Shown here piece after piece: positions 1-10,269 of a DNA stretch of 64,000 nucleotides. Numbering within the stretch: the first letter of the stretch is position 1; the number at the start of each line of letters is the position of its first letter. Position numbers and translations under genes: made by a program. This DNA is from Apoderus coryli (Eukaryota; Arthropoda; Insecta; Coleoptera; Attelabidae): positions 1,550,001 to 1,614,000 of the forward strand of contig OU452208.1 of NCBI GenBank assembly GCA_911728435.2, written 5' to 3'. The notes under the pieces were generated by a model. The model saw nothing but the letters and a program-made list of their open reading frames with translations, did not search any database and was not told where the DNA came from.

Positions 1-9
1 AAATCAACG

Positions 10-766
10 TTGATCGGAATCAACGTTGATTTAACACTGGAGCCTTACCCAGATACGGTCGATATTATTGATATCGGTCTTGACGATATTGTTAAAGCTG
101 ATAAGGCTCTTAACAATAAAGTAACTTGTGGCGGAGGGGCTTCCCAGTTTTACTATAAAAGACTGCATTCATGTGTTGTCGGCCCCACTGCAGCATATCT
201 TTAGGCTGATTTAAGTGACTGCGGCCTTTCCTATTTGCTGGAAGACTGCAAGAATCACACCTATCCTAAAGTCGAGGAAGAGCAATGCAATCAGCAACTA
301 TAGACTAATTTCTCTTCTATGTAACATCTCGAAGATATTTGAAATTATTATATATGAGAAAATATACTCCCAGGTTCTTAATAGGTTTTCGGCGCACCAA
401 CATGTGTTCACTGCCGGTCGCTCTTGTCTGTCAAATTTATCTGTACTCTCCGAAATTGTATGTTCATCCATAGACAGTCTTCGGCAGTTAGACGTAATCT
501 ACACGGATTTCCGGAAGGCATTCGACCGTATAGATCATTACGTGTTATCTGTAAGCTGCGACGATATTGGATATTCTGATCGCTTACTAAATTTCTTTAA
601 GTCTTACTTATTCCAGCGACTGCAGTTCGTAAAGTACGAGGGTTTTAAATTGTCAATCTGTCCATCTATTTCTGGAGTGCCACAGGGCTCAAATCTCGGA
701 CCTCTATTGGTTAACATATCCATCAATGATTTACTTGAGTCCTTTGCATGTGGCAGACTTGATTGA
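10..766 (+). pseudogene. Jockey-type LINE reverse transcriptase relic
   Basis: Two reading frames (10-204 and 215-766) together give the part of a non-LTR retrotransposon polymerase from the linker before the fingers to the palm. The second frame has YRLISLLCNISKIFE, then YTDFRKAFDRIDH (RT motif A) and SGVPQGSNLGPLL (motif B). The catalytic YADD motif is absent: the match stops at 766, just before an opposite-strand RT fragment. A frame change near 204-215 and the lost C-terminus make it dead. Family assignment to Jockey-like LINEs is from overall motif style; the 5' part lies outside the window. Confidence 0.8.
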
Positions 767-849
767 TTAATTATATTATGTACAAAAACGTTTATATAGA
801 TTTTCCTGTAAATGGCTATTTCCCTTTGAAAATAAAAGCTAATTATTAT

Positions 850-1160
850 TATATCGTTTACGATATCAAACGCTTTTGCGCAATCCGTGTAAATTGTACC
901 AACCTGGCCACCAGCAATCAGGATATCTGTTGTAAAAATTGACAAAATCCAGTAGGTTTCCAGTGATTGATCTGTTCATACAAAATCCATGTTGGGCATT
1001 ACTTAGACGGTTTTTAAGATAGTAATTCAGTTTTTGACTGAGTATAATTTCTAGTAAGATAGCTATGTTAAATAGTACAGCTATAGCTATATAATTTATC
1101 ATTAGAGGATTGCATAGTATAACAAAACAAAAAAAGGAGAAAAAATACAATACATAGAAC
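850..1160 (-). pseudogene. LINE reverse transcriptase relic (repeat family R1)
   Basis: The minus strand reads KLNYYLKNRLSNAQHGF then, after a frame change, IYTDCAKAFDIVN, which is RT motif A. It is a short piece of a LINE polymerase with frameshifts. A better-preserved copy lies at 12898-13200. The surrounding 860-1560 sequence is the same repeat copy, so this RT piece travels as part of a longer repeat. Confidence 0.7.
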
Positions 1161-1560
1161 AAGGAGTTCGTACAAAATAGTGTAAGTTAAAGTTAGAAAT
1201 ATAAAAATGTAAAAATAATTAATTATACAATTAGCTACTTATAGTCTATAAAAAGAAAACACTGCGATAACACACAGAAAACAAAGAAAAAACCACTGAC
1301 GTTACACAGGTTTAAAAGTTTCAACGAAAAATAAATATAATAAACAAGCAACAAGCTTTCCTGGCCAAATCGTAAATAATAAGAAAGGAGATTTACATTA
1401 TTACCATTTAAAATGGATTTAAAAGACTAAATTTGTTTTAGTAATATTCTAATAATCTTGTTAATAACCAATATAATAAGTGGAATATTGAAATTTGTGA
1501 ATAAAAGTAAAGTAGACTGATCCAACGTCATTTTAAATTATCTTCTGATAAATAAAAAAA
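860..1560. repeat. Dispersed repeat R1, copy 1
   Basis: About 700 bp that recurs at 12960-13680 and, in part, at 23765-24290, and in inverted form at 14990-15205. Shared stretches include the RT relic, a run around 1160-1300 and the block around 1500-1550. This is an old dispersed LINE 3' region; no intact ORF. Confidence 0.75.
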
Positions 1561-1738
1561 AAGAATAAAACAATTAAACGAGATTGAAAATTTAGAAGAA
1601 AATCTTAGTCATTACTTGTACAAGTTAAAATAGGAAAATAATATAATTACGAATAATAAGTTTTAGGGATTTTTTTTCTTGATTTTAGGTCAATAATTAC
1701 TTATATTTTAATTTGTATAAATCATTTAATATATTTTT
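1561..1738. other. AT-rich sequence, nothing recognised
   Basis: Low-complexity AT-rich DNA between repeat R1 and the palindromic hammerhead element. No ORF or motif is supported. Confidence 0.5.
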
Positions 1739-1810
1739 AAGAATTGCTTGTTACATAAAGCAACAAGACTTTAAGTTATGTTTTAAATTTGTTTCACACT
1801 ACTATGCTTT

Positions 1811-1852
1811 CACCAGACGGCCGTCTCGTCGATCCACGACTCATCAGTGGTG
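1811..1852 (-). ncRNA. Type I hammerhead motif, left arm (core mutated)
   Basis: Read on the minus strand: stem I CACCA pairs with UGGUG; intact CUGAUGA; stem II GUCG/CGAC; then GAGA where the core requires GAAA; short stem III ACGGCCGU; and a GUC cleavage triplet. Everything matches a minimal type I hammerhead except the A-to-G change in the GAAA box, which should abolish cleavage. Confidence 0.7.
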
Positions 1853-2246
1853 ATCGGCAGGCAGTGTGACCCAAATTCCCAATATTTACAAAGAGCTTAT
1901 ACTAGCACGAGAATTGATTGAGAGAGAGAGAGATGTTTTTGGCGATATCTAGCGTGATCAGGCAATATGCCGGGTGAAACACAGTTCACAAACGATGTTG
2001 CTTTATGTAACAAGCAATTCTTAAATAAAGCCTCCCTGCTAAGGGATTCGGGCGCATCTAGTGTTGGCAATAGGATATAATGGAGTTGTTACTTCTTGTC
2101 CGGCCATCGTTTGTGAACTGTGTTTCACCCGGCATATTGCCTGATCACGCTAGATGTCGCCAAAAACATCTCTCTCTCTCAATCAATTCTCGTGCTAGTA
2201 TAAGCTCTTTGTAAATGTTGGAAATTTGGGTCACACTGCCTGTCGT

Positions 2247-2282
2247 GGATGAGTCGTAGATCGACGAAACGGCCGTCTGGTG
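2247..2282 (+). ncRNA. Type I hammerhead motif, right arm (5' core lost)
   Basis: The inverted counterpart of the 1811-1852 motif. Here the GAAA box, the ACGGCCGU stem III, the GUC triplet and the UGGUG stem I strand are intact, but the 5' side reads GGATGA, so the CUGAUGA box is incomplete and the pairing stem I strand is missing. Confidence 0.6.
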
Positions 2283-2317
2283 AAAGCATGGTAGTGTGAA
2301 ACAAATTTCCAACATGT

Positions 2318-3088
2318 TGTCCTATGTTGGAGATTTTTCAGAAGATCAACAAGACACTACCGTTTGTAAAGTTAGGAACAATACGATTATATAATGACTC
2401 GTTAATCTCCATAAAAGCTAACTGGATGAAAACCCATGTTCATGTTTTCTGCGCCCTTTCTATATGTTCTTTGATATGTGAAACCTTGTTAACTCCCCAA
2501 CTACCTATGTATATATAAGAATAGTCTGACATTTAATTTATATGAAGACATTTCGATAATGTTGAATGTTTTGACCATCCTATAACTGAAACATCTGGTT
2601 ATCTTCTCTAATATATGCATTTATCTTTGAACTAACTCATAAACAAACACAATATTTTCGACTCGAAAAATATCGTTTTCTAGGTATCCGTTCTTTTAGG
2701 ACCATTGGGAAGGCACCAAAGATAATAAATTTATTACTTACAGATGTTGTATAATATTTACGAAAAGATTAGACTTTCAGACACGATAGGTATAAAACTA
2801 AGAGAAAATATCTATAAAATACCGAACTAGTATCCATGATACCAGTGCAGTGGCGTGGTGTCTTGGTACAGCTGTTCATTTGAAAAAATGAACTTTTTCT
2901 GCTTCGAATTTGCTCATCAAATTTAATATGCGGTAAATCGATTCTCAGTGTGGATTTCGAAAGTATTAAAAAGCAAAAGCTGATGAAACTCCAAGACTCT
3001 TATATAGTAAGCCTTGATTTTGGCATGAATTGAAATGTTTTTGATTTTATGTCAAAAGATTTGTGAGGTACCTGTCCACCAACATCCA
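2318..3088. other. Unannotated AT-rich DNA
   Basis: No supported gene. A 64-residue ORF (2324-2518) has no recognisable domain and is probably chance. The right end is the pre-insertion flank of the LINE at 3319-5084. Confidence 0.5.
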
Positions 3089-4970
3089 TAACTTCAATTG
3101 TCGCCTGGGAAATCAAATCAAGGTTTGTGACAGTCGAGCGTCAAGACATAGAGCCATGTTGATTAGGTGTGATCAGATTCCCAACATAAGGATAGATGCC
3201 ATACAACAGCACATATTCAAACAACTTAGCAAAATTTGTCAGAATGGGGATATGCCGATAGTTTACAATCCTAGCCCTCTCGCCCTACTTGAAAACTGTT
3301 ATTACCTTGGAAATCTTCTAATCAAATCTGTGTCAAATCTTTTAAATGATTTAAGAACTATCCCGTTTAATTGTAAAATTGAGCGAAATGTAGAATCCAT
3401 TAACATTGATCCTGTAGATACACATGAAGTATTACGTACAGTCAGTAACCTTAAGAATAAGTCCAGCAGTGGATATGATGAAGTCTCTGCAAAATTAATA
3501 AAATGTGTAATACCTGAAATTTGTAAACCATTAGTTCTCATAATAAACAACTCTCTTAAATATGGCATATTTCCACAGCATCTTAAATTGGCCCAAGTTG
3601 TGCCAATATTTAAAAAGGGAGATAATTCAAAAATTGAAAATTATCGGCCAATAAGCCTTCTGTCCTCTTTTTCAAAAATTTTTGAACGTATAATGTGTAA
3701 CAGAATTATGGACTTTTTTGTAACAAATAATTTGTTGAGGTATTCACAACATGGGTACATCAAAGGCAAATCGACCCAGTCAGCTGTTTTTGAGTTTACA
3801 AATCAAATTGTTTCATCTATGGAGGAAGGAAATATATCTTTGGGATTATTTTTGGATCTATCTAAGGCTTATGACACTGTAAATCATCAGATTCTATATG
3901 AGAAATTGGAATTGTACGGTATACGGGGGCTAGCGTTAAAGTGGATAAAGTCGTATTTAACGGATAGGCAACAACAAGTAGTTATCGGAGGGCATCATAA
4001 TCGGGCTTTCTCTAAAATAACTAAAATAAACGTTGGTATTGCTCAAGGGAGTGTCATAGGGCCGATTTTATTTGTTATATACCTGAATGACTTTGCAGAT
4101 GTAATTGAGGGGGGAAACAAAAATATTAATATTGTAACTTATGCCGATGACTCAAGCCTACTTATTACAGCTAAAACATTACACAGCACATTGGAGATTG
4201 CAGAGACGTTATTGAAAAACACTCAGGATTGGTTTACACGAAATAAATTGGTTTTAAACAACGACAAAACTCAAACAATATTATTCAAAACAAAAAGAAA
4301 ATTAATTGATCGGCAAGAAAGCGTAGTTGTGGGTGATTCTACATTTAACTTAAGAAAGAGTGCTAAAATCTTGGGAATAATTCTTGATGATAACTTAACA
4401 TGGGATGAGCATATTTGTCACGTTGAAAGAAAACTGAATGCTGTTTGTTACAGTTTTAGAGTAATGTGCAAATTCATAGACCTTAAAACGAGACTTATGA
4501 TTTATCATTCCAACTTTGAGACACAGATACGATATGGGATCATACTTTTCGGAAAGGGTAAAGACATTTACAAATTACTCATATGTCAGAAAAGAATTCT
4601 AAGAATCATTCTTAACTTAGATATAAGAGAATCATGTAGGGGGAAATTTAAGGCAAACAAGTTGTTAACTATCACAGGCATATACATACAGGAATGTATT
4701 ATATTTCTTTATAAGAATCGAACATTGTTCGCCCAAAATAGTGGACAAACGTCATACCCAACTAGGACATGTAATTACACATATCCTAGGCATAGACTTT
4801 CTATAACTGAGATGAATACTTACTACAATTGTATTAAATATTATAACAATTTACCAAATCATATACAGTCAATCCAAAATCTCAGAGTATTTAAGAAAGA
4901 ATTATTTAAGTACCTGGTAAATATAGAGCCATACAGTGTTGCAGAGTATGTAAATCATAGTGTAAGATAA
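3063..4970 (+). CDS. 5'-truncated LINE polymerase ORF fused to target DNA
   Basis: The open frame is 635 residues, but residues 1 to about 85 come from the upstream copy of the 230-bp direct repeat, i.e. from target DNA, not from the element. From 3319 on it is a non-LTR reverse transcriptase: ENYRPISLLSSFSKIFE, FLDLSKAYDTVNHQILYEKL (motif A), AQGSVIGPILFVIYLNDF (motif B), YADDSSLLI (catalytic motif C) and LGIILDDNLTWDEHI (thumb), ending with a typical LINE C-terminal tail. No endonuclease, RNase H or ORF1 is present, so the element is 5' truncated. The RT frame has no stop or frameshift and the catalytic aspartates are intact, which fits a young insertion. The family is Jockey/CR1-like. Confidence 0.85.
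   Translation: MRYLSTNIHNFNCRLGNQIKVCDSRASRHRAMLIRCDQIPNIRIDAIQQHIFKQLSKICQNGDMPIVYNPSPLALLENCYYLGNLLIKSVSNLLNDLRTIPFNCKIERNVESINIDPVDTHEVLRTVSNLKNKSSSGYDEVSAKLIKCVIPEICKPLVLIINNSLKYGIFPQHLKLAQVVPIFKKGDNSKIENYRPISLLSSFSKIFERIMCNRIMDFFVTNNLLRYSQHGYIKGKSTQSAVFEFTNQIVSSMEEGNISLGLFLDLSKAYDTVNHQILYEKLELYGIRGLALKWIKSYLTDRQQQVVIGGHHNRAFSKITKINVGIAQGSVIGPILFVIYLNDFADVIEGGNKNINIVTYADDSSLLITAKTLHSTLEIAETLLKNTQDWFTRNKLVLNNDKTQTILFKTKRKLIDRQESVVVGDSTFNLRKSAKILGIILDDNLTWDEHICHVERKLNAVCYSFRVMCKFIDLKTRLMIYHSNFETQIRYGIILFGKGKDIYKLLICQKRILRIILNLDIRESCRGKFKANKLLTITGIYIQECIIFLYKNRTLFAQNSGQTSYPTRTCNYTYPRHRLSITEMNTYYNCIKYYNNLPNHIQSIQNLRVFKKELFKYLVNIEPYSVAEYVNHSVR
3089..3318. repeat. 230-bp perfect direct repeat, upstream copy
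   Basis: By eye this is identical to 5085-5314 at every position checked, with a constant offset of 1996 bp. The two copies bracket the LINE at 3319-5084 exactly, so they behave as a target-site duplication of unusual length. Confidence 0.9.
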
Positions 4971-5052
4971 TTGTTACAAAGGTGTTTGTATTTTTTTTAT
5001 TGTATGGTCTATATGACGTTATTTCGTTTTATGTTTGTACATAATATTGAAA

Positions 5053-5084
<32 letters not shown>
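3319..5084 (+). mobile_element. 5'-truncated LINE insertion with TTA-repeat tail
   Basis: Boundaries come from the flanking 230-bp direct repeat. The element starts inside the polymerase region and ends in a (TTA)n run at about 5062-5084, after a 3' UTR with AATAAAG near 5051. Length is about 1.77 kb. The TTA tail is shared with the LINEs at 28185, 31690 and 56738, pointing to related 3'-end recognition. Confidence 0.85.
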
Positions 5085-5086
<2 letters not shown>

Positions 5087-5314
5087 ACTTCAATTGTCGC
5101 CTGGGAAATCAAATCAAGGTTTGTGACAGTCGAGCGTCAAGACATAGAGCCATGTTGATTAGGTGTGATCAGATTCCCAACATAAGGATAGATGCCATAC
5201 AACAGCACATATTCAAACAACTTAGCAAAATTTGTCAGAATGGGGATATGCCGATAGTTTACAATCCTAGCCCTCTCGCCCTACTTGAAAACTGTTATTA
5301 CCTTGGAAATCTTC
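5085..5314. repeat. 230-bp perfect direct repeat, downstream copy
   Basis: Matches 3089-3318. The sequence continues into 5315-5490 as the original target DNA, which does not encode a recognised protein. Confidence 0.9.
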
Positions 5315-5491
5315 CATTTCTCGGGAAATCTACATATCTTCAATGCCAGATTGAATATTCATCACCACTGCAGAAAGAAGGAAGTCCATCAGGACCAGAG
5401 GTCATCCTACTTTGCATTCAAGATGTCCTCCTCACACAAACCATCAATGCCAATGCTATCAACTCACCATTCAGCTACGGCCCGAACGGTA

Positions 5492-5764
5492 TCAGCCGGC
5501 CGAGAAGGCGATAAAAAAACACCCATAAAGAACGTCGCAAATGTATCCACAATATCCTGTGGATCCATAAAACATCACGCCCGGTAACTTAATACCAGGT
5601 TTTTTAGAGTGGAAGTATCTCCAAAATTCATAGGGATCAGGCGACACACTATTTTGAATCCTATTGATGTAATTGGCATAAGCAATCTTAGTTTCATTTT
5701 CTACGGTAGATCTTAATGTTTTTAATTGCTGATGAAAGAGAATACATGCTTCAATCTCCTGCAC
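5492..5764 (-). pseudogene. LINE ORF2 linker relic (between endonuclease and RT)
   Basis: A 90-residue minus-strand frame contains YANYINRIQNS followed by PYEFWRYFHSKK, the pattern seen between the endonuclease and RT domains of Jockey-type ORF2 proteins. It ends without reaching the RT. A degraded fragment is the best reading. Confidence 0.55.
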
Positions 5765-6252
5765 AATAATGCTCCAGTAGTTATGTTGCGCTGGCTGTCC
5801 TACACAAAGTGGCCTTCGAAATTATAAATCACCCACCCTACAGTGCAGCCCTGGCCCCGAACGATTATGTGTTCCAAAAATGACAAAAGAACTCCGTGAG
5901 AAGAAATTCACGAGCTATGAAAAAGTGACGGACGGAGTTTTGGCGTATTTTTCTGCGAAAGAATCAACCTTTTTTATGGTATAAGCAAATTAAGTGATAG
6001 ATCAGAGAAGTGTATTAGGGTTGCAGGTGCGGATATATTTGCATTTTTGTTCTCCCCTATTCCTCGAAATTAAAACACCCTATTAAGGATTCTTGAGTCA
6101 ATTTAGTTATACATCCACAAAATACAAGGCTTCCGAACATTCTAATATTTTGAAAAACAATAATAAATATATTTATAGTGCATTTATTTATTTTTATTTA
6201 TTTCATCAAATATAGAATACAAATAACAATTACATTGGCATTAGCATAGTAT

Positions 6253-8098
6253 TTAACTTTTAGCAACACACTCGAGGAATTCATTTTTAACAAGCTCAGA
6301 TTGAAGCACAGCATTAGTCCCTTCTTCTTGTATGCATATCATTGAATTTAGTACTGCTTTACGTGCTGCTAAATCAATATTGGTATTAGCTACATTAAGT
6401 TCTATTCTGAATGAGCGTAACACAGTGTTGAAACAAGCATTTAATTCTGGTGAGCTAGCAATATTAACCTGTTCACAGTAGGCTTTCTGTCTGCTGAGAC
6501 TCCGCTCCAGTCCTACAATATTTACAAGGTTTCCTTGACCATTTATTATAATATCACTGTTATAGCATTTCTCCAATGTAATTGCTAAATCGTCGATTTT
6601 CTCTACAATAGGTGCAGCGCATTGCGTAATATCATTGTTCGATGCCTCAGCGCGTTCTTTCTCACTTGTGTAGACATTACGGAGTTCGTTTGCAGTATAA
6701 TCCAGTTCTAACTTTTCTTGATTAACCACAGCGTCGATGTAACTCTTTGCATGATCAAGCGTGGCTGACCCTACGTTAATGGAATTTAGCATATCCTCTT
6801 GTAGCTGCTTAAACTGGGCTTCTGCGTCATGAGCACATGTCTGGAATAAAAAATCATGTCGTTTAATAATAAAATAGCATTAAATATTTAAAAAACAAAA
6901 TTATTATAGAGGAGAAATATCAAATATTGACAAAATAATAGTCAAGACTCCACAAAATAACACAATATTTATTTTTAGCTTAGCCAGACATGTTTCGGAC
7001 TCATGATGTCCATAATCTATATCTCGGACAGATAAATATATCACTATATCGACCACATTACATGAATCCCATTGTCATTTGTGGAAGAAGAAATGTGATT
7101 TTCTCATTCAACATAAATTATAATTATAAATAACATAATTTATAATTACCGCAAATAAAACGAAGTAAAGAAAAATAAAAATGTGAAAACTGAAATAATC
7201 AAAAATTATAAAAACTTTGGTTTGTTTTAATTAATTTTTTTTTTTTTTTATTTTATTTGCAGTAATAAATTATGTGTTATAATTTGTATGTGTTATTTTC
7301 AATAAGGTGACAGTTCTTGTTTTTTTTTAATATTTAAATTTAGTTATTTTAGTGTTTTTCTGTTAAATCAAATATTTATTTTCTTGGTTGTTTCTCTGAT
7401 TCGGCAAATATTCAACTATTCGTGCTTCAAAATGAGCCAGATAATTTTTGCATTCAACAGATTATTTAATTATATATGTATGGAAAATCTCGATAATTGG
7501 TAGTATCCATTTGTTAAAGCGTTTGGGCGCTATCGGGGAAGAATACATGCGGACACACATATATACACACAGACAGACAGACAGACAGACTTCCATCTGG
7601 AAATGGTTAATCGTCTCAGGGAACTTCAAAACGGTTATATCCGTCTTTATCTCAATAAAACATTTTTAGCGCGTTCACAATACTTTCCCTGTGCGGAAAC
7701 GTATAAAAGGCATATTGAAAGTAGATAATAACACCGTAATTCGATGATAATATAATATTTATTTGCCTCAGAAAAACTGAAAAAATGTATTAAAAAAATG
7801 CAACATTACATGATAGATTGCAAAACATATTAAGGCAAAATCCGTAAAAATACTGACCATTGTTCCTGGTCAGTAAAACATGAGCAAAGAAGCTAAAACG
7901 AGTTATGCGCTATTTTTGCCTCAATGAGACTAACATAAATATGTAAATATAGGTACAACAATAATAGTATATCGAGAAAATTATGAGCTCTGTATTACAA
8001 AAGGAATACAAAATTCATATACAAAGTAGATAGATAGACGGTCTTACCTGGTATGTTACCAAACAAATTAGAAAAATACCAAATAAAATTTTAACCAT
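6253..8098 (-). CDS. Secreted six-cysteine protein, paralog 1 (two exons)
   Basis: Exon 1 is 8048-8098 and encodes MVKILFGIFLICLVTYQ, a signal peptide, ending at a GT donor (CAG/gtaagac). Exon 2 is 6253-6840 after a ttccag acceptor. Joining them in phase 0 gives 212 residues. The mature part is helix-rich and polar with cysteines in the contexts ITQCAAP, EKCYN, AYCEQ, NACFN, MICIQ and LECVAK, plus an extra one just after the signal peptide (TCAHDAEAQ). I do not recognise the family with certainty; the size, secretion and cysteine spacing are reminiscent of insect DUF725/TsetseEP-like proteins, which is a guess. The intron is 6841-8047. Function is unknown; a secreted or luminal role is inferred from the signal peptide. 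Confidence 0.85.
6960..7010 (-). repeat. Degenerate hammerhead-like hairpin in intron of paralog 1
   Basis: On the minus strand, a GGAC...GTCC hairpin is followed by CGAAACATGTC, as in the hammerhead repeats elsewhere, but CUGAUGA is missing. The intron of paralog 2 has the same relic near 19150-19190, so it predates the gene duplication. Confidence 0.45.
7500..7600 (+). repeat. GCGTTTGGGCGCTATCG motif with CAGA microsatellite
   Basis: TTAAAGCGTTTGGGCGCTAT is followed by about 50 bp and then a (CAGA)n run at about 7570-7589. The same block, without the CAGA run, forms an inverted repeat at 63005-63250. It looks like the end of a dispersed element. Confidence 0.5.
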
Positions 8099-8153
8099 TT
8101 TGTTTCTGTGTATTTTCGAAATAACAACTTATAGATATTATGAAGTTTGTTTA

Positions 8154-8165
8154 CGCATTTATATA
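8154..8165 (-). promoter_or_regulatory. TATA box of secreted-protein paralog 1
   Basis: The minus strand reads TATATAAATGCG about 57-68 nt upstream of the ATG, which would leave a 5' UTR of roughly 30 nt. The same box at the same place precedes paralog 2. Confidence 0.6.
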
Positions 8166-8217
8166 TTATACCTATTGGTATGTTGAGAGGCTCACTTATA
8201 GATAAATAAATCACTAT

Positions 8218-9240
8218 GCAATCCTTTGTTCAAAGGTTGATAATTACCGAGATACAGGGCTGCCAAAGTGGTAATATAATTTTCGATTTTCCTAAATAAT
8301 CTAGTTTTGAACCAATATTTTTGCATGGGATTATATGGTGGGGGGTTTTTGGGGGCGAGTAATTTGAATTTATTGATAATTTTGATGTGAATTGTAGAGG
8401 GCGCTCTCTGCAGCACTCTGATTACATTAAAACAAGTTTAACTTTTTTGTGCCTCAGTGTATTTACGTTTTTATTAATAATATAAATGTTCTCATCATTG
8501 TTACATAAAAAAGGTATACTTTGTAAATGTCGGTCCGAGCAACTATTTTCGAAATATTTGCAAGAATTACAATTTCTGATGCACCCGTTTAGATTTTGAT
8601 TTGCAAATGTTCAATTTTTCAAAGTAGGCTTGGATGATAAAAACTATTGCAATTAAACTATTTAGTAACAATAATAACAAATAAATTAACATGGAACTAT
8701 TTAGTAACAATAATAGCAAATAAAGTAACAATTTTTTACATAAATACAAAAACTATCAGTAAAGAAAAAAATGGTTTTTCACAATAATTGCTCAAAGTGG
8801 TTGCTGTTTTTAAACAAAAGGTTATCGTAAAGGTTTTAAAAAATTTTGAAATCCGGCGGCCTTCTATTTGGATACATTTCAAAGTATCGCCAGTGAAAGC
8901 TTATTATTATTATAATCTGTGTGATATCATCTATGAATAGTAAAAATAAAATACACTGAAAGAAATTCTAAAAATGAACCCTATAATAAATAATTATTTG
9001 GCTTTTATTTTTTTAACTCAAACAAGATTTATTTGACTCAAATAAACAGTGTTTGTCCGGAATAAATAGAGTTATTTGATTTTTTTAAATATTTATTTGG
9101 CCTGGGCTGCTTTGGCAGAAATAAATATATATTTTATTTAAATCACAGATTAAAGTTAATTAATATATAAATCAAACGGCGTCTGCTCCACAAAACAAAT
9201 ATATTTATATTTTAAAAATCAAGGCACATTGCCTATGTCA
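8218..9240. other. AT-rich intergenic DNA
   Basis: No supported gene. A short near-duplicated stretch at 8650-8730 (an ACTATTTAGTAACAATAAT motif twice) and runs rich in AAATAATTATTTGG around 8980-9100 look like fragments of the foldback family at 11800-12590. Confidence 0.4.
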
Positions 9241-9281
9241 GTCAGACATGTTTCGAGAAAATTATTCTCATCATCAGTGAC
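9241..9281 (-). ncRNA. Type I hammerhead motif
   Basis: Minus strand: stem I GUCA/UGAC, CUGAUGA, one extra U, stem II GAGAA/UUCUC, GAAA, a two-bp stem III in ACAUGU, and C at the cleavage position (GUC). All conserved core positions are present apart from the inserted U after CUGAUGA, which is shared by most copies in this window. Confidence 0.6.
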
Positions 9282-10269
9282 AATCAAGTACAAGATGAAC
9301 AATTTCAGTTTTCTTAATGTAACATATTCTAAAATAAGAAATAAGTAAACTTTACAATGTGTACAACAATTTGAACATTAGATGTTTCTTACCATTTTGT
9401 GAAAAAGGTTATGCGAAAATTTTTTATGTAAATTAAATTTATAATACTGTTTTATATGAATTCAAAATTAAAAAATAAAAATTTTAAAATTAACTTAGAA
9501 ATTAACATTTTTTGATGGCATAATGCCTTTTTTATATTAGTTTTTCTTTTTATATATCATTACTGATGTTTTTGAGATTTTAAGAGAATTTTGGATTTTA
9601 CTATGTGTGTAACATGTGTACCTAATAATGGTAAATGACAATTGTTATTAACAAATTGTTGAGGTTATGTTTATACAGATTCTTCTTAAATCTAATTGTT
9701 GTTGAAGCCAGATCATACTTTTTGCAATATTATAAACAATAAATGAAGTAAAATTAAAGTTAATTCCTGGTTATTTGAATCAAATAAATAATAATAAAAT
9801 GAGCCGACGCGCATGGCTGTTGGGGATTCAACTCCAAAGCGCATGCGTTTTAGTTTAGTATTAGTCCAATGTAGAAGGTGGTTTTTATTGTGTTAGTTAT
9901 GATTTACACCTATATATTATATAATAAATAAAAAAAATAATGTCCGTTGAATCGTTATTAGAGTGGTGTGGAACCTAGGGTACTTATATGACCTCTTTTC
10001 GAATGTAAGTGCCTAACTGTTATAAGTTAATTATAATTAAAACTGTGACAAAAATCTTAAAATGCTTGAGTACTAATGCATGATTGTTTATTTCATGTAA
10101 GTATAGATACCTAAACCTAATATTATAATAAGATCCTTTTTAGTAGATTTTTTTTAACTATTCAGGAGATCGACACAACCGAAATTTTGAAAAATTTTTA
10201 TGCAGTCCTTCATTTTATGACCCCTGGATCCTAAAAGTGACCTCAGTTCAAAAGTTTATATATCTATAT
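9282..10269. other. AT-rich intergenic DNA
   Basis: No ORF or motif supported beyond general AT-rich repeats. Confidence 0.4.

Larger units (their letters stand above)
1739..2317. mobile_element. Palindromic hammerhead-bearing element
   Basis: Two inverted arms of about 210 bp (roughly 1784-1995 and 2102-2317) are near-perfect reverse complements around a 100-bp centre. A second, shorter inverted pair, 1739-1765 and 1996-2022, overlaps the left arm. Each arm contains one damaged type I hammerhead motif on the outward strand. There is no ORF, so it is non-autonomous. The organisation recalls Penelope pseudo-LTRs or retrozymes; that assignment is inference. Confidence 0.75.
5941..8217. repeat. 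Segmental duplication unit 1
   Basis: From GCGTATTTTTCTGCGAAAGA at 5941 to the GCAATCC near 8217 the sequence aligns colinearly with 18098-20968. It covers the 3' flank, both exons, the intron and the promoter of the secreted-protein gene. The copies are about 12.15 kb apart and in the same orientation, so this is a tandem gene duplication with repeats accumulated in between. Confidence 0.85.

Noticed and set aside
1920..1935. GA dinucleotide run as a possible promoter element
   Set aside because: It is part of a palindrome arm and appears inverted in the other arm as TC repeats.
6960..7010. GAAACATG hairpin as a functional hammerhead in the gene intron
   Set aside because: CUGAUGA is missing in both gene copies, so it is only a relic.
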